A stretch of 64,000 bases of DNA from Acheta domesticus (taxonomy: Eukaryota; Arthropoda; Insecta; Orthoptera; Gryllidae): contig JAHLJT010000631.1 of assembly GCA_031308135.1 (NCBI GenBank), forward strand, positions 31,082,271 through 31,146,270. Direction: 5' to 3'. How positions within the stretch are numbered: position 1 is the stretch's first letter; each line of letters begins with the position of its first letter. The notes below the pieces were generated by a model that was not told the origin of the DNA, made no database searches, and worked only from the letters and a program-made list of their open reading frames with translations. The translations under genes and the position numbers were made by a program. Positions 43,141-54,529 of the stretch are shown piece after piece.

Positions 43141-45589
43141 AAAGACATAAAATTGGAATTGAAAACGCCTTCGCAAAAGTAAGAAACACCACTTTGAAAA
43201 ATAAATAAACTGAAAATATACTTCTTGGTCAACGGAGACGAGAAATGCTTCTCGTAAAACCTTAACGAAGAGAAAGCGATGCCACGCAAGTTCTGCGCTA
43301 AAGCAAATGGGGTATATTATTAACGACATTCGAAGTGAGACCAGGCGAAGTGGTGTGTGTAATCCTTTGCGGAACATTTAAACTTGCATGGCTATTGCCA
43401 CGGTCTGCGCCACACACTAATGGACGTTGGTTGTTGCCGCTCCCTGTAATTTCACTCGAAATAAACATCCCCTCAAAGATGATGAATTTCCTTGCCATGC
43501 ATTTAACAGAGGTGCAATCTGTATAAAAGAAAGAGAGGCAATAGGTTTGCAATAAACGGTAAATAGTTTGATGTCCGAAAAAGCTTTCTATTCCCAGTAT
43601 TATTGATAGGAAACATTTCTCGTGACAGTTTGAATCGAGAAGTGTATGAATCGTAATCCAGAAGAATTTTAACGCTTGAATCTTTTCCGCGAAATATAAG
43701 TACTTAGTATCACAAGGTAACTAATATTCATGTTCTGCCTGAATAAAATAAATAAAAACATTGATACCAGACAACATCAGTGTCTCATCCTTTATTGAAA
43801 AAGGTATCTACATTATCAACAGTTATACTACTAATTCATGTTCTGACTTAGGTTCAAATGTAATTTTGTATACTTTATTATAAAAAAGAAATATACAAAT
43901 CAATAGCATACAATATACACTAATGTACCGAAACAATAGTTTGCAATGAATCTAGCAAAAATAGTCGCCTTTCTCCGGTGCTGTACTATCGGAAAGTTGT
44001 GGGTTTAGAATTTCCCATAAAACTGGAATATAGGAATAGACAATACACACATTGACAGTTTCTTTTTTCAAAACCATTGATTCTCAAGTTTGCTACGGTT
44101 ACTGCTCTTTTACCGCGTCCGCATTTCTTCGAAAAGATCATTGATTTGATGTAATTTTAAAGAATGTATCACGGAGCAAAGGGCATTTTCGACATCACAG
44201 ATGTTGTACTGTCGTTAAGAGTCCGTTGGAATCTCTGTGATCTTGCTCAAGAAGACTATTTTAATAAGAAAGTAGTAAATACAAAAACGTTCCATCGATT
44301 TCCGCTTTATGAATTCATTTCCGAAATCTTTGGGTAGCTGCATTCTAATCTCACAGTTCATTTTATCAGGTCACATGTTAGTTACTGGTGTATTTTGCAG
44401 TTGAGGCGATAATCTTCTAAAAAAATACAAACTGGCGTCTGTATTCTTATTTATAAGCACATCCTTCAACCACTACCCCGTCGGCATCTTATGAATGAAA
44501 GTGCTGATTAGGCATGGCGTGTCAATCTGAGACTGAACACAATTGGAAGTCCTTAGGACAAAACGAATTATAGTGTGATATACCGACAATATCACTCCAG
44601 TAGTATTTATCACAGTTTGGATGGCGAAAAAAATGTGCGGCGTTGTTTGACAGGTTTATTCGTGATTATATGAATTTGTTATTTGTTAAGATGTGAGATG
44701 GTGGTGGTTATTGTTATAGGAAGAGGTATCATATGGAGGTGGCCGAGGACAGTTTAATGGGGATTTTGTTGGTCGGCAGCAAGAAAAGCGAACTGTACTT
44801 TTATCGGTGTGTTCTGAATGTGGAATGAAAGGAATATTGCTGGAGACTCGGAGAAATTGAAGAATTGTACGGAGCGACGTTCGGGAGCGGGCGTTCATCG
44901 ACGGGAAGAGGCGCTTTGAATTGGTACAATGACAGCGGAGATGAACATTGAGACCAAGGGAAAAGAATGTAAGAATGTTCAACTCATTTTTTAAAAATTA
45001 GTTAATAGGAGTAAAGACCAGGAGATTTGTGTAGTTAAAGAAATCAATTAATATTAATTTATTTAAACTAAGCCAATTATTTATTTGCGGGCAGTCCGAT
45101 GTGGTAAAGTCGAAGTTACAATTTCCAACAGCTTTGCTTATTCATATGTATGAAGGGCGCGTCGACCGACTGGACTAACAGGGCAAAATAAGTAATAGTG
45201 GTTGCAGTTTAATTTGGAATAGTTGTTCAAGAATTGAAATAACTTTTATTTCTATTGCAATAATTAACACAGAGAATGACGTTCGATGCGCGCTTCATTG
45301 CTATGAACGCGGTTTTTGACATTACCCATTGCCTCTCTTTCCACTATCGCTTCAACGGATTAAATAATCCAAAACTCAGCCACAATAATCAACACTGTCA
45401 TTGATTTTAATCATCCTCTAGAAGTGGAAACAGAAAATGTGAATAACGAGCAAAAAATTAAGGGGGAACCAAAATGAAATGAGAAGAAAGACCAAAAAAA
45501 GGCGGAGCACAAGCTGCAGCAGAAGGTGAAACAAAACAGGGAAAAACACAAGAAAAATATATAAGGTGAAAACAGCGTGAAAATGAAGT
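43141..45589. other. Spacer
   Basis: No gene, RNA or clear repeat recognised. Frames near 43300-43550 and 44686-44982 (minus) have no recognisable domain. Confidence 0.4.
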
Positions 45590-45720
45590 CTTAAGGCGAC
45601 TTGGTGGTGAGAGAATAAAACGAAGACAAGGAGACCGTGAAGGAGAAACGGAAGATATGTAAGAGAAGAAAAAGGAGGAGGAAGAGGAGGAAGAAAACGA
45701 AGGAAAACGAGGAGAATTGT
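45590..45720 (+). repeat. GA-rich low-complexity tract
   Basis: Purine-rich (AAAAAGGAGGAGGAAGAGG), about 130 bp, probably degenerate microsatellite. Confidence 0.7.
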
Positions 45721-46164
45721 GACATTTGTTTGGGCGCGTTGAGTCTTACACTAGTGCTCAAAGAAACCGCTTCACCTAAAGAAAATGGACATTCTATTTT
45801 ATCCTAATTCAATATGCGTTCAAAAGTTGATAATCATATATTTTATAAAGATTATCTGAAGGATGTTTCTGATTCCTTTACTTTCATAACTCACTCGATT
45901 TTGCAAATCAAGCCGTGTATTTTCAGGATTATATTGCAGATTACAACTGCGAGTGAGGTGATGCGACTCTATTGAGCACTTCTGTACTTCGCGACCGAAG
46001 CCCTGCGGAGAGTCGGCGGAAATCCCACCAGCTGTGCTGGCGTGACATTCCGCACGCGCGGCCCGCCCTCGCGCACGCACCGCCTCCCGTCCCTCGAACA
46101 GCCACGCCCGCACGTCAAACTACCGGGTTAGGTGGCACAGACATCACTGCACTGCACGAAGTCT

Positions 46165-46292
46165 TAGGCTTCTGCGGCCAGAGTTGAGATCTCGGCCAGA
46201 CCAGCCCTGATGAACACCTCTAAGAAGATGGTCGAAACGTTAACTACACAGCCTGGTACGCGGCGTCACCCGGAAGCCGAGATCTCATCACT
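46165..46292 (+). mobile_element. Retroposon fragment with hammerhead-like core C
   Basis: The left end TAGGCTTCTGCGGCCAGAG is the inverted counterpart of CTCCGGCCGCGGAAGCCTA in element A (30520-30538). TGAGATCTCGGC (about 46184) and GCCGAGATCTCA (about 46281) form an inverted repeat around the core. SINE-A copy 4 follows immediately. Confidence 0.5.
46207..46257 (+). ncRNA. Hammerhead-ribozyme-like core C
   Basis: CTGATGA, stem II ACC...GGT, CGAAAC, then TTAACTA in place of the expected loop-GTA. A distal stem I pairing exists: ACCAG (46200-46204) with CTGGT (46253-46257). The stem III/cleavage side looks mutated (no GUH), so this copy is probably inactive. Confidence 0.35.
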
Positions 46293-46785
46293 GCAGTGCC
46301 TCTGACCGAGAGATCCCAGGGTTCGAGTCCCGATACACAATCGGGAGCCGTATTGCTTGGTCGAGTTCAGTTGCTGTCTGGAGAAGGATTCTAGCAGCCG
46401 GCTGCTCTGTTTGTTAGTTTTCCGTGGTTTCTCTGATCAACACCAGGCGAATGCCGGAGTAGTACCCTAATAAACGGGCCATAGATCACGCGCGATCTTT
46501 CCTATCTCTTCCTTGTTGTATCCTCATCCATTACTTACATATGCTTACGCTTATATGCACTTCAGCCCCACACATGTTGGGTGACCAGTCGGCTTAGAGC
46601 TTGCCCCAGCTGGGTGGTGTTTCGCTGGTGGGAGACACATGGTTGGGGAAACCCCTGTAAACCGACGCCGGACATCGAGCGGAAGAAAATCACAGACACC
46701 TCCCGCCACAAACATGTACTGCATTTACGGGACTATTGATCTTAGCAGTTGTCGCGTACGGAAGCACTAATCAATCAAAACAATG
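46293..46785 (+). mobile_element. SINE-A copy 4
   Basis: Head with B box GGGTTCGAGTCCCG (46320), body with GATTCTAGCAGCCGGCTGCT, TTTTCCGTGGTTTCTC, GCGAATGCCGGAGTAGTACC, GCCCCAGCTGGGTGG, and 3' end AAGCACTAATCAATC. Confidence 0.85.
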
Positions 46786-46834
46786 CAAACTGGCGAAGTC
46801 GCCGCTTCCTCGCCCGCTACACTCTGAATAAGTG

Positions 46835-47190
46835 AAAAACTACTGATTAACTGTGACTATTCACTGATGGTGTCAGTTAACCCTGCCACTGACAATCAGT
46901 GAAATGAACTGAACAAATCAGTGAAAATCGGGTCAACTTTTTGAATCAGTGAAACTTCACTGTTTGAATCAAGTGAAATCTGTGAAAACAGCAGCACGTG
47001 AACGACTGAACGATCAGTGAGCGATGGTGGCGCCGCACTTTTACCACTGACGACCAGTGAAATGCTGGCGACTATTATAAAAAGGTTCGCATATTCGCTG
47101 ATTGTCAACGAAAATACACATTTCGACTGAAGATATCAGTGACTTTGGCTCTTACTGATTGAATCAGCCACAATTTCACTGATTCAGATA
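46835..47190. repeat. Cluster of CAGTGA / TCACTG motifs on both strands
   Basis: More than ten CAGTGA or TCACTG hexamers occur, many as ATCAGTGAAA (for example 46901-46909, 46918-46926, 46946-46954) or inverted TTTCACTGAT (47171). They are irregularly spaced and in both orientations, so this is not a simple tandem repeat. Confidence 0.55.
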
Positions 47191-47700
47191 CCTTCCCGTT
47201 TGCATACCAAATTTCGTCTCCCGCTTCCTCACAATCGTTCTCGCCCGCTTCCACGCAAACGTCCTCGCAAATTTCGTCTCGCTCTTCCTCGCAAAAGTCC
47301 TCGCGCGTTTCGATGTAAACTTCATTGTCAGTTTCCTCCCCAACTTGCGTGCCCAACCTTTTAGTCTGCCCTCTTCTTCCGCGCAAAACTTTGTCGTCTG
47401 CTACACCGACAGCTCGCTTGTCTGGTCGCCCGCCTGCTTGCTTGCCCGTCCGCTCACTCAACCACCCATTCTGCTGCGTACTCGCTCAGCTGCTCGCCCG
47501 TCCACACGCCCGCCCTCTCGTGATCGTCATCGCGCGCCGTGCAGCCTTGCCCGTCGCACGCCCCCCCCCGGCCCCGCCCGCCCCCGCCCCGCCCCCGCCC
47601 GCCCCCGCCCGCGCCAGCGCATCCGCACGTCCACGGCGCTGCCTGCCTGCTGTCGCACGCGATCCGCCGCCGCCGCCGCACAGTGGGCCAGTACGCTCCT
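47191..47700. other. CpG/C-rich patch with imperfect CTCGCAAA iterations
   Basis: 47200-47330 has degenerate units around TCCTCGCAAA. 47540-47690 is an extreme C/CpG tract (CCGCCCCCGCCCC) like the islands at 1030-2290 and 15815-17460. It could be a promoter or 5' exon of an unrecognised transcript. Open frames on both strands are compositional, so no coding call is made. Confidence 0.35.
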
Positions 47701-47729
47701 TTTGCTTACTCTCCTCACAAAGTTCTTTG

Positions 47730-48110
47730 TAAGAAGAGAAAGTTATGTAATCATGCACCGGAAAACGTCGAATTTTCGCTAGAAAAACTTTTATTGATGT
47801 GCTCTAGTAACGAAAAAAGTGGATAAATCTTGTTGCTAAATTTAAAGAAAAAAATTCGAACACGTGGTGTAGCCAGAATCAATGTTGTTGTTGTTTTTTT
47901 GTTCTTGATACTGAAAAATCGATAGACGGCAAAACGTCTGTCTGTCACTCCGTTTGTCCGCCCATCCGTCTGTGATCAACGCTAGCGCCTAAACCGTTCA
48001 GCCGATTATCTTCAAAATTGATATTCCCCAATCGTTCTGAATAAACTCGTGGTTTGAGTATTTTTGGTTTCCAATTAGTTGCCATTTGGATTACTAATAA
48101 CATAACCAAT
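47730..48110 (+). repeat. Family D repeat, 5' part
   Basis: GAAAGTTATGTAATCATGCACC, AGTGGATAAATCTTGTTGC, CACGTGGTGTAGCCAGAATC, ACTGAAAAATCGATAGACGG, GTCTGTCTGTCACTCCG, ACGCTAGCGCCTAAACC, TTGATATTCCCCAATC: the standard order of the family. Confidence 0.7.
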
Positions 48111-49048
48111 TTTTATTTATTTAAGATAAGGCCATTAAGATAAGGCGACCATTTGGCGGGAGTGGTAAAGGTGTTTCTCACCGGAAAAGACTTGTAGACA
48201 TAACAATCATTAGAGTTTCGAATGTCCTTCACGCTGTGAAGCATACGGCGGAAAATTCCTGGCTGTGGCTAAAAGACACCCACTCCTGCTCAGAGTATTT
48301 TTGAATTTTGGAGTCATGAAGATTCTTCCGTATTGAGAGACTTGGATGCTTGTGAGATCTCTTGCCTTATCAAAATGGCTTCTTCGCCTAGTTAGCGGAT
48401 TGCTTCTCACAATTACCATACTTTTACGTTTCCTGAAAAAGTTTAATAAATAAAATGGGAGCCATTCTTGCAAAGAATGGTTAGGAATTTATTTTCTACC
48501 ATTTTTCAGATTCTTCGGTAGGGAAAGAGAACAAATAACTTCAACTTAAATCTATATTTTAAATAATCTGCTTAAATAGGACTTATTTTTATATTGACCA
48601 TATGGTATATTTTACTTATTTATGTTCGAACATTCTCACTTTTGTATCATTATCATTCGCTACTTGTTGTATACATATTTGTCAATCATCCTATTGAAGG
48701 ATTTTCAATTCGACGAAATAACCTATAGTTGGAAACGATTGCAACTGGACTAGATGTTTTCAATATTTTCTGAAACTACACAATTTTCAGTTTTTATAAA
48801 CATAAAATACAAAAAATGAAAAGTAAATATTAGCTTACTGTAGTTTCTGAACTTTGTTCCCTCGTCATAGCTTGGTAATGCATTTTACAATTATCTACAG
48901 TCCTAACAAAGGATCAATAAACTTGGCAAACTAATGTACTTTTCTAATTGATCAACCAACTCCTCATGGGAAATTCAAGGAATTCATTATTCGATGGTCA
49001 TGAACTTAATACTTCAGCTTGTTTTCACTTGTATGGGGCCATTCCATC
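48111..49048. other. A/T-rich spacer
   Basis: No feature recognised. Confidence 0.4.
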
Positions 49049-49278
49049 GAGGGACGGATCCAGAGGGGGTGCAATTTCAGTTCGGACCTCCCATAAACAT
49101 ATTTGAGTTTTATTGTTTTAGCATGAAAAAATTAAAGAGTTTATTCATAATGTGAATATTGCCTTGGATATAATAGCATCTACATAGGGTAATTATTTTG
49201 AATAAATTGAGTGAAATTACATGTGGCGCCTTTGGGGAGGGTATTATCCCCCACGCCCCCACGTTGGGTCCGCCACTG
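49049..49278. mobile_element. Probable hAT-like MITE, degraded left end
   Basis: The right end, inverted, reads CAGTGGCGGACCCAACGTGG; the left end GAGGGACGGATCCAGAGGGG aligns with it. About 230 bp. No clean target duplication. Confidence 0.45.
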
Positions 49279-49285
49279 ATATCAC

Positions 49286-49838
49286 TAGGGGCGGATTTTG
49301 ATAAAATATCGCTAAAAATGATCAATAATGCTCTTAAAATGATTTTAAAATTCCCTGATAGGAAAGAAAAATAACGTCAAAAATGTGATCAAACCCTATT
49401 CGGATGAACAACTCGTAGTGTTGGATACGTTACTCATGCAATCGAGGCTTCTTCCTTTCGTTCAAGTGAACTCAGCTTTCAAGTTTTGGTTTGAACTGTT
49501 CTTGAACATGATGTCTATTTCTTTAGTTATACCGAAATCGGCTGAACCAACGGAATGGCGCTGATAGGAGTCACAGGAACCTTCGATTACATACAACGGC
49601 TGAAATTACAATTTCTAAGCAATAAAATTGAATAGGCCACTCAGGAATTCCGGAGAACATTTGTTGAATCTGTGAATATTACTTGAAGCAAGTACAATTA
49701 AAACGATAGTAAAATCGATTAAATAAGCCAAAAAAGCATTAAATAAATGATGTAACAAGGTAAAAAAGTCTTATTAATTTCTATACTAAATGACATTGTT
49801 TAAAAGAAAAAATGAAATCTCATTAAATCCGCACCCTA
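49286..49838. mobile_element. TIR element with TAGGGNGCGGATTT ends
   Basis: Left TAGGGGCGGATTTTGATAAA; inverted right TAGGGTGCGGATTTAATGAG (13 of 14 with one gap). The interior is A/T-rich without a transposase. The same terminus is at 29456. The right end abuts or overlaps the left end of M4 by two bases. Confidence 0.55.
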
Positions 49839-50153
49839 TACTGCGAATAATACTTCTGCCGACTTGACAGCCGGGAGTGGGGGAGACAGATGTTGTCACT
49901 TACTCGGATGGCAGACACGTGGTCGTTCTTGTGTCAGATCAGCTGTTGAGACAAACTCGTCTAACTTACTGTATTTTTGGTAGAATTGTAATAATGACAC
50001 TAGTTTATTTGATGATACACTTACACACATTTATTGCAGTCCCTTACACTAATCCTGCCAATGCAAGGAATAACGAATCATTTTTGCATAACCCGCGCAA
50101 AGCAGATTAAAAGTAAGTACAGCGAGACACGTTTTAAGAAGGAAGATGTATAG

Positions 50154-51248
50154 TATTTATTATGAAAGATTTATAAGAGGGAAGTATCTAAACAAAAGAC
50201 ATTCTTGGTTTGAGTACATACTTTTCACAGAACGTTTACAATTTAAAAAAAAATTGCAGACATTACCTGTTATTTACAAGGTTTTCAAGGAGGTGTCCTA
50301 TTGAATGCATTGGCATTAAGATAAAAATTAGAAATGTCCTTTAAGGTGGATGTATATACAGGATGCCCGGGGAGGAAACGTCGAAAATTCAAAAATCAGC
50401 TCTTAAGACAATTCTAAGCATATTTTGTCTAATAAACTACGTGGATATTCCGAATGGTTGGGCCGCAATGAGCACTCAAAAGTTGGTTTGGAAAAATTAT
50501 TTCTAGGCCAAAATTTGCATTATGAAAGCATAGAAACACTCCAGAAACATGTAAATTGTTTATTATTTACAAAAGAAATGAATATATTTGCTCAGACAGA
50601 AAAATTAAGCGAGAAATAAAAAAGCAGTCGAATTGTGTGAATTGGATGCTTTTCTATTTCTCGCTTAATTTTTCTTTCTGAACAAATATATTAGAAATCA
50701 ATTTATTATGAAAGATTTATAAGAGGGAAGTATCTAAACAAAAGACATTCTTGGTTTGAGTACATACTTTTCACAGAACGTTTACAATTTAAAAAAAAAT
50801 TGCAGACATTACCTGTTATTTACAAGGTTTTCAAGGAGGTGTCCTATTGAATGCATTGGCATTAAGATAAAAATTAGAAATGTCCTTTAAGGTGGATGTA
50901 TATACAGGATGCCCGGGGAGGAAACGTCGAAAATTCAAAAATCAGCTCTTAAGACAATTCTAAGCATATTTTGTCTAATAAACTACGTGGATATTCCGAA
51001 TGGTTGGGCCGCAATGAGCACTCAAAAGTTGGTTTGGAAAAATTATTTCTAGGCCAAAATTTGCATTATGAAAGCATAGAAACACTCCAGAAACATGTAA
51101 ATTGTTTATTATTTACAAAAGAAATGAATATATTTGCTCAGACAGAAAAATTAAGCGAGAAATAAAAAAGCAGTCGAATTGTGTGAATTGGATGCTTTTC
51201 TATTTCTCGCTTAATTTTTCTTTCTGAACAAATATATTAGAAATCAAT
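50154..51248 (+). repeat. 546-bp exact direct tandem duplication
   Basis: 50161-50700 and 50707-51246 appear identical by eye at an offset of 546, covering flanking DNA plus most of a TIR element (N). A 64-codon frame is duplicated with it (50425 and 50971) but is made of the TIR arm and is not a gene. The junction shares ATTTATTATG. Confidence 0.95.
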
Positions 51249-51387
51249 TTTTCAAAGAACTTTTGAATGCTTATTGCGGTTAAACCATTCGGAATATCCA
51301 CGTAGTTTATTAGACAAAATATGCTTAGAATTGTCTTAAGGGCTTATTTTCGAATTTTCGACATTTCCTCCCCGGACATCCTGTATA
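50901..51387. mobile_element. N element: foldback TIR transposon, 487 bp
   Basis: Left TATACAGGATGCCCGGGGAG; right CTCCCCGGACATCCTGTATA. The arms pair over about 140 bp (TAGTTTATTAGACAAAATATG near the right). A central hairpin (AATTAAGCGAGAAATA against TATTTCTCGCTTAATT) makes almost the whole element self-complementary. A partial copy without the right arm lies at 50355-50700, and a lone right end at 63150-63203. TA target sites are likely. Confidence 0.75.
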
Positions 51388-51683
51388 CATTGTGTCATAA
51401 GTATATCAGCCTTTAAGTGTCAGCTTTTAAGTAAGCCTTTAACACTAGACGACACAAACGCACTCACGACGCATAACCCAACAAGTAATGACGCTCCTCT
51501 TGGCGCTCGGCGCTCATCAACTTTCAGTTGCTTCGCACTATTAGATTTCATTTGTTTCTTAGTAAACGTCGGCAACTCTGTAGTGACATCATCACAATCT
51601 GAAGCCTCTGATTGGAGAACGGAACCCCCTCTCCCCTGTCAGCCGGGAGCTGTCAAGTCGGCAGAAGTATTATTCGCAGTATA

Positions 51684-51742
51684 GATATCACCCACTGTGG
51701 CCGCAGCCATCGCTGGTTCCGCTGTCGCCCCCGCCCCCACCG

Positions 51743-51794
<52 letters not shown>

Positions 51795-52037
51795 CGCCGC
51801 TGCCGTCACCGTCACGCCGTGTCACGCCGCTGCCAGGCACCGTCGGCCGACGTCGCGGCTGCAGTCATTGTCATTGTCTGCCTCAACGCGATTCTGCGGA
51901 GCGGGGCAGGCACGCGGCACGGCCACAAGAGGTCGGGAGACGCAGTTGCTTTTTGTTTTGGGCATCGTACAAAGGACGGCGGGGGCGTTTACACAATGAA
52001 ACGGGAAAATACTCCAGTTTGTCCACGGCTTACGTAA
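51684..52037. repeat. (CCG)n triplet repeat in a GC-rich patch
   Basis: 51739-51795 is nearly uninterrupted CCG, flanked by CpG-rich DNA up to about 51930. It would encode poly-Ala or poly-Arg in open frames (51612-52037, 51697-51999), but no conserved domain surrounds it. It may be a promoter island or 5' exon of an unrecognised transcript. Confidence 0.6.
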
Positions 52038-52324
52038 ACCAGTGGAAGGTCACAGGAAGAAAGGACATGGAACTCCACTCGTGATTCAGCCGGAGTGCAA
52101 AGGAGTAAAAAAAGTCGAAATTGACGTTAAAACATTTTGTAAATAAAATTGCTGGGTTTATTTAAGGAAAATTTGAAAAATTGTTTTCCTCAAAGGAACA
52201 TTCCTTGTAGCTATACGTGCGTGAAAACGACACATACTCTTCCTGCGATTTTTTCTTGTCTCAGATTATTTACGGACGTACGTATTTATTTATTTATTTA
52301 TTCTTGGATCACTTCACACAGTTT

Positions 52325-52820
52325 AGGATCACTTCAATTGATTGATCACTATTTCCAGGCCCGTTAACTGCTAAGGTCATTAGTCAACTGAAGTCACTGC
52401 AATTGATTGACAGCATGTTTTTATCGCGAGAGGTCGCGATGATCTTCATCCACTGGTTAGTGAGATCCGCCTCCGAACTACAGTACGGCAAGCTGGGTTT
52501 CCCCAACAAGATGTCTCCCACCATCGGGGCACCACAAGCTCTTACCTCCCAGCTGCTCTACGGTTTTGTGTAGTAGTGCAGGTGAGTGTAAGTGTGCGTA
52601 AGAGGTGAAGATAGGACAAGGAAAGGAAAGATAGCGCGCGGTCGGTTTTCCGTTCGTTAGGTGCTTCGGAATTCGCCTAGTGTCGATGGGAGAAACCACG
52701 GAAAACTGCCGATCAGAGCAGCCGGCCGCTAGAATTTCTACCAGACAGCGGCTGAATTCGATCTAGTTTTCCAGCCAAGTTCGAAAATCCTGCCACCCTC
52801 GACACTCTCATTTCATGCTC
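52325..52820 (-). mobile_element. SINE-A copy 5
   Basis: Plus strand starts with the inverted tail (AATTGATTGATC), then GTTAACTGCTAAGGTCATTAGTC, ACCATCGGGGCACC, GGAGAAACCACGGAAAACTG, CCGGCCGCTAGAATT, GCGGCTGAATTCGAT. The tRNA head at the right end is degraded. Confidence 0.8.
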
Positions 52821-53624
52821 GAATGCTTTTTTGCAAAATTATGGAGGTCTTTCGTAACCTCAAAGAGGGATTTAATTGGATTTCAAATAATTACCACCAA
52901 AAATTTGGCGATAACGTATCTAACCGCAACTGATCGTAAGATGTTTTTTTCCCATTTTTTCTCATTCCACGAAAATTCGCAACTATAATATATAACTTCT
53001 CATTTACACTTATAAAACATTTTTGGTTCGGCCACGACAGTCATCTTAAGGTTGCTTGAGGTGCGGCAACTGAAGTCAGGAAACTCCATTGAAGAAATGT
53101 ATGACATTTGTTTTCACGGAACAATTCGACGCTACTCGAAGTATTGACTCCACAGCGAGCGGCAACGGCGGTACAACAAATGGCCATGTCATGAGAGATT
53201 GAGCGCCTCATAAATAAATTGATCGTTATCGCTGTTTGTTATCTCCACTGGAGTCCACTATTGGTCCCTGTGTACTTACTGGCGTATCTACTGCCTAAAA
53301 TCGCTGCCACTTTCACTCTATCCTCATCGTTTCTGAAAAGTCTTTTAGTTGTCTACAGCTGTTACAACTGTCAATATTATTAACTGAAATACGATAATTG
53401 TAACCACACACAGGGCCTGATTAATGCTCTTTTGTATGTAAGCCCTTGTATTTAAGTGGTAACTTTAATAATATTCAAATATTTAACTGGCTAAGCGAAA
53501 CTCCTATATCGCCAATAGCTTTTGATATTTTTTCCACAATATTTGGAGACGGTTTTACAATATTAAAATCCACCCCTCTTTTCAGTGACAGCGTCGCGCC
53601 GAATATCACGTATTTCTTAAGATA
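52821..53624. other. A/T-rich spacer
   Basis: No feature recognised. Confidence 0.4.
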
Positions 53625-54440
<816 letters not shown>

Positions 54441-54529
54441 ACTCACTACAAATGCTACAGCATTTGGTGCAAAACTAAATATTTGCCTGCAAATATCAAC
54501 ATAAATTAGACAATTATAACTCCTTTTCA

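Larger units (their letters stand above)
49837..51683. mobile_element. M4: 1.85-kb TATACTGCGA element with nested insertion
   Basis: Left TATACTGCGAATAATACTTC then TGCCGACTTGACAGC; the right end is its inverted copy (GCTGTCAAGTCGGCAGAAG to CGCAGTATA), 36 bp of terminal repeat. It has the same outermost 10 bp as M1-M3. The interior carries the duplicated N element and no transposase frame, so it is a non-autonomous relative that received another insertion. Confidence 0.8.

Noticed and set aside
44094..44110. GCTACGG as a possible K2P exon starting at Tyr-Gly of the filter
   Set aside because: Not preceded by an AG in the right phase, and the downstream translation has no M2 helix; the same holds for GCTACGG-like strings near 24398 and 36550.
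47105..47461. Acidic 118-codon minus frame (ETREDFCEEERDEICEDV...)
   Set aside because: Comes from imperfect iterations of a TCCTCGCAAA-type unit; no domain and no splice or start context.
50425..51165. Two identical 64-residue proteins (MSNKLRGYSEWLGRNEHS...) as a duplicated small gene
   Set aside because: The frame lies in the TIR arm and hairpin of element N; identity comes from the DNA duplication.
51612..52037. Poly-Arg/poly-Ala protein across the CCG repeat
   Set aside because: Composition entirely from the triplet repeat and partly from the M4 terminal repeat; no conserved flanking sequence.
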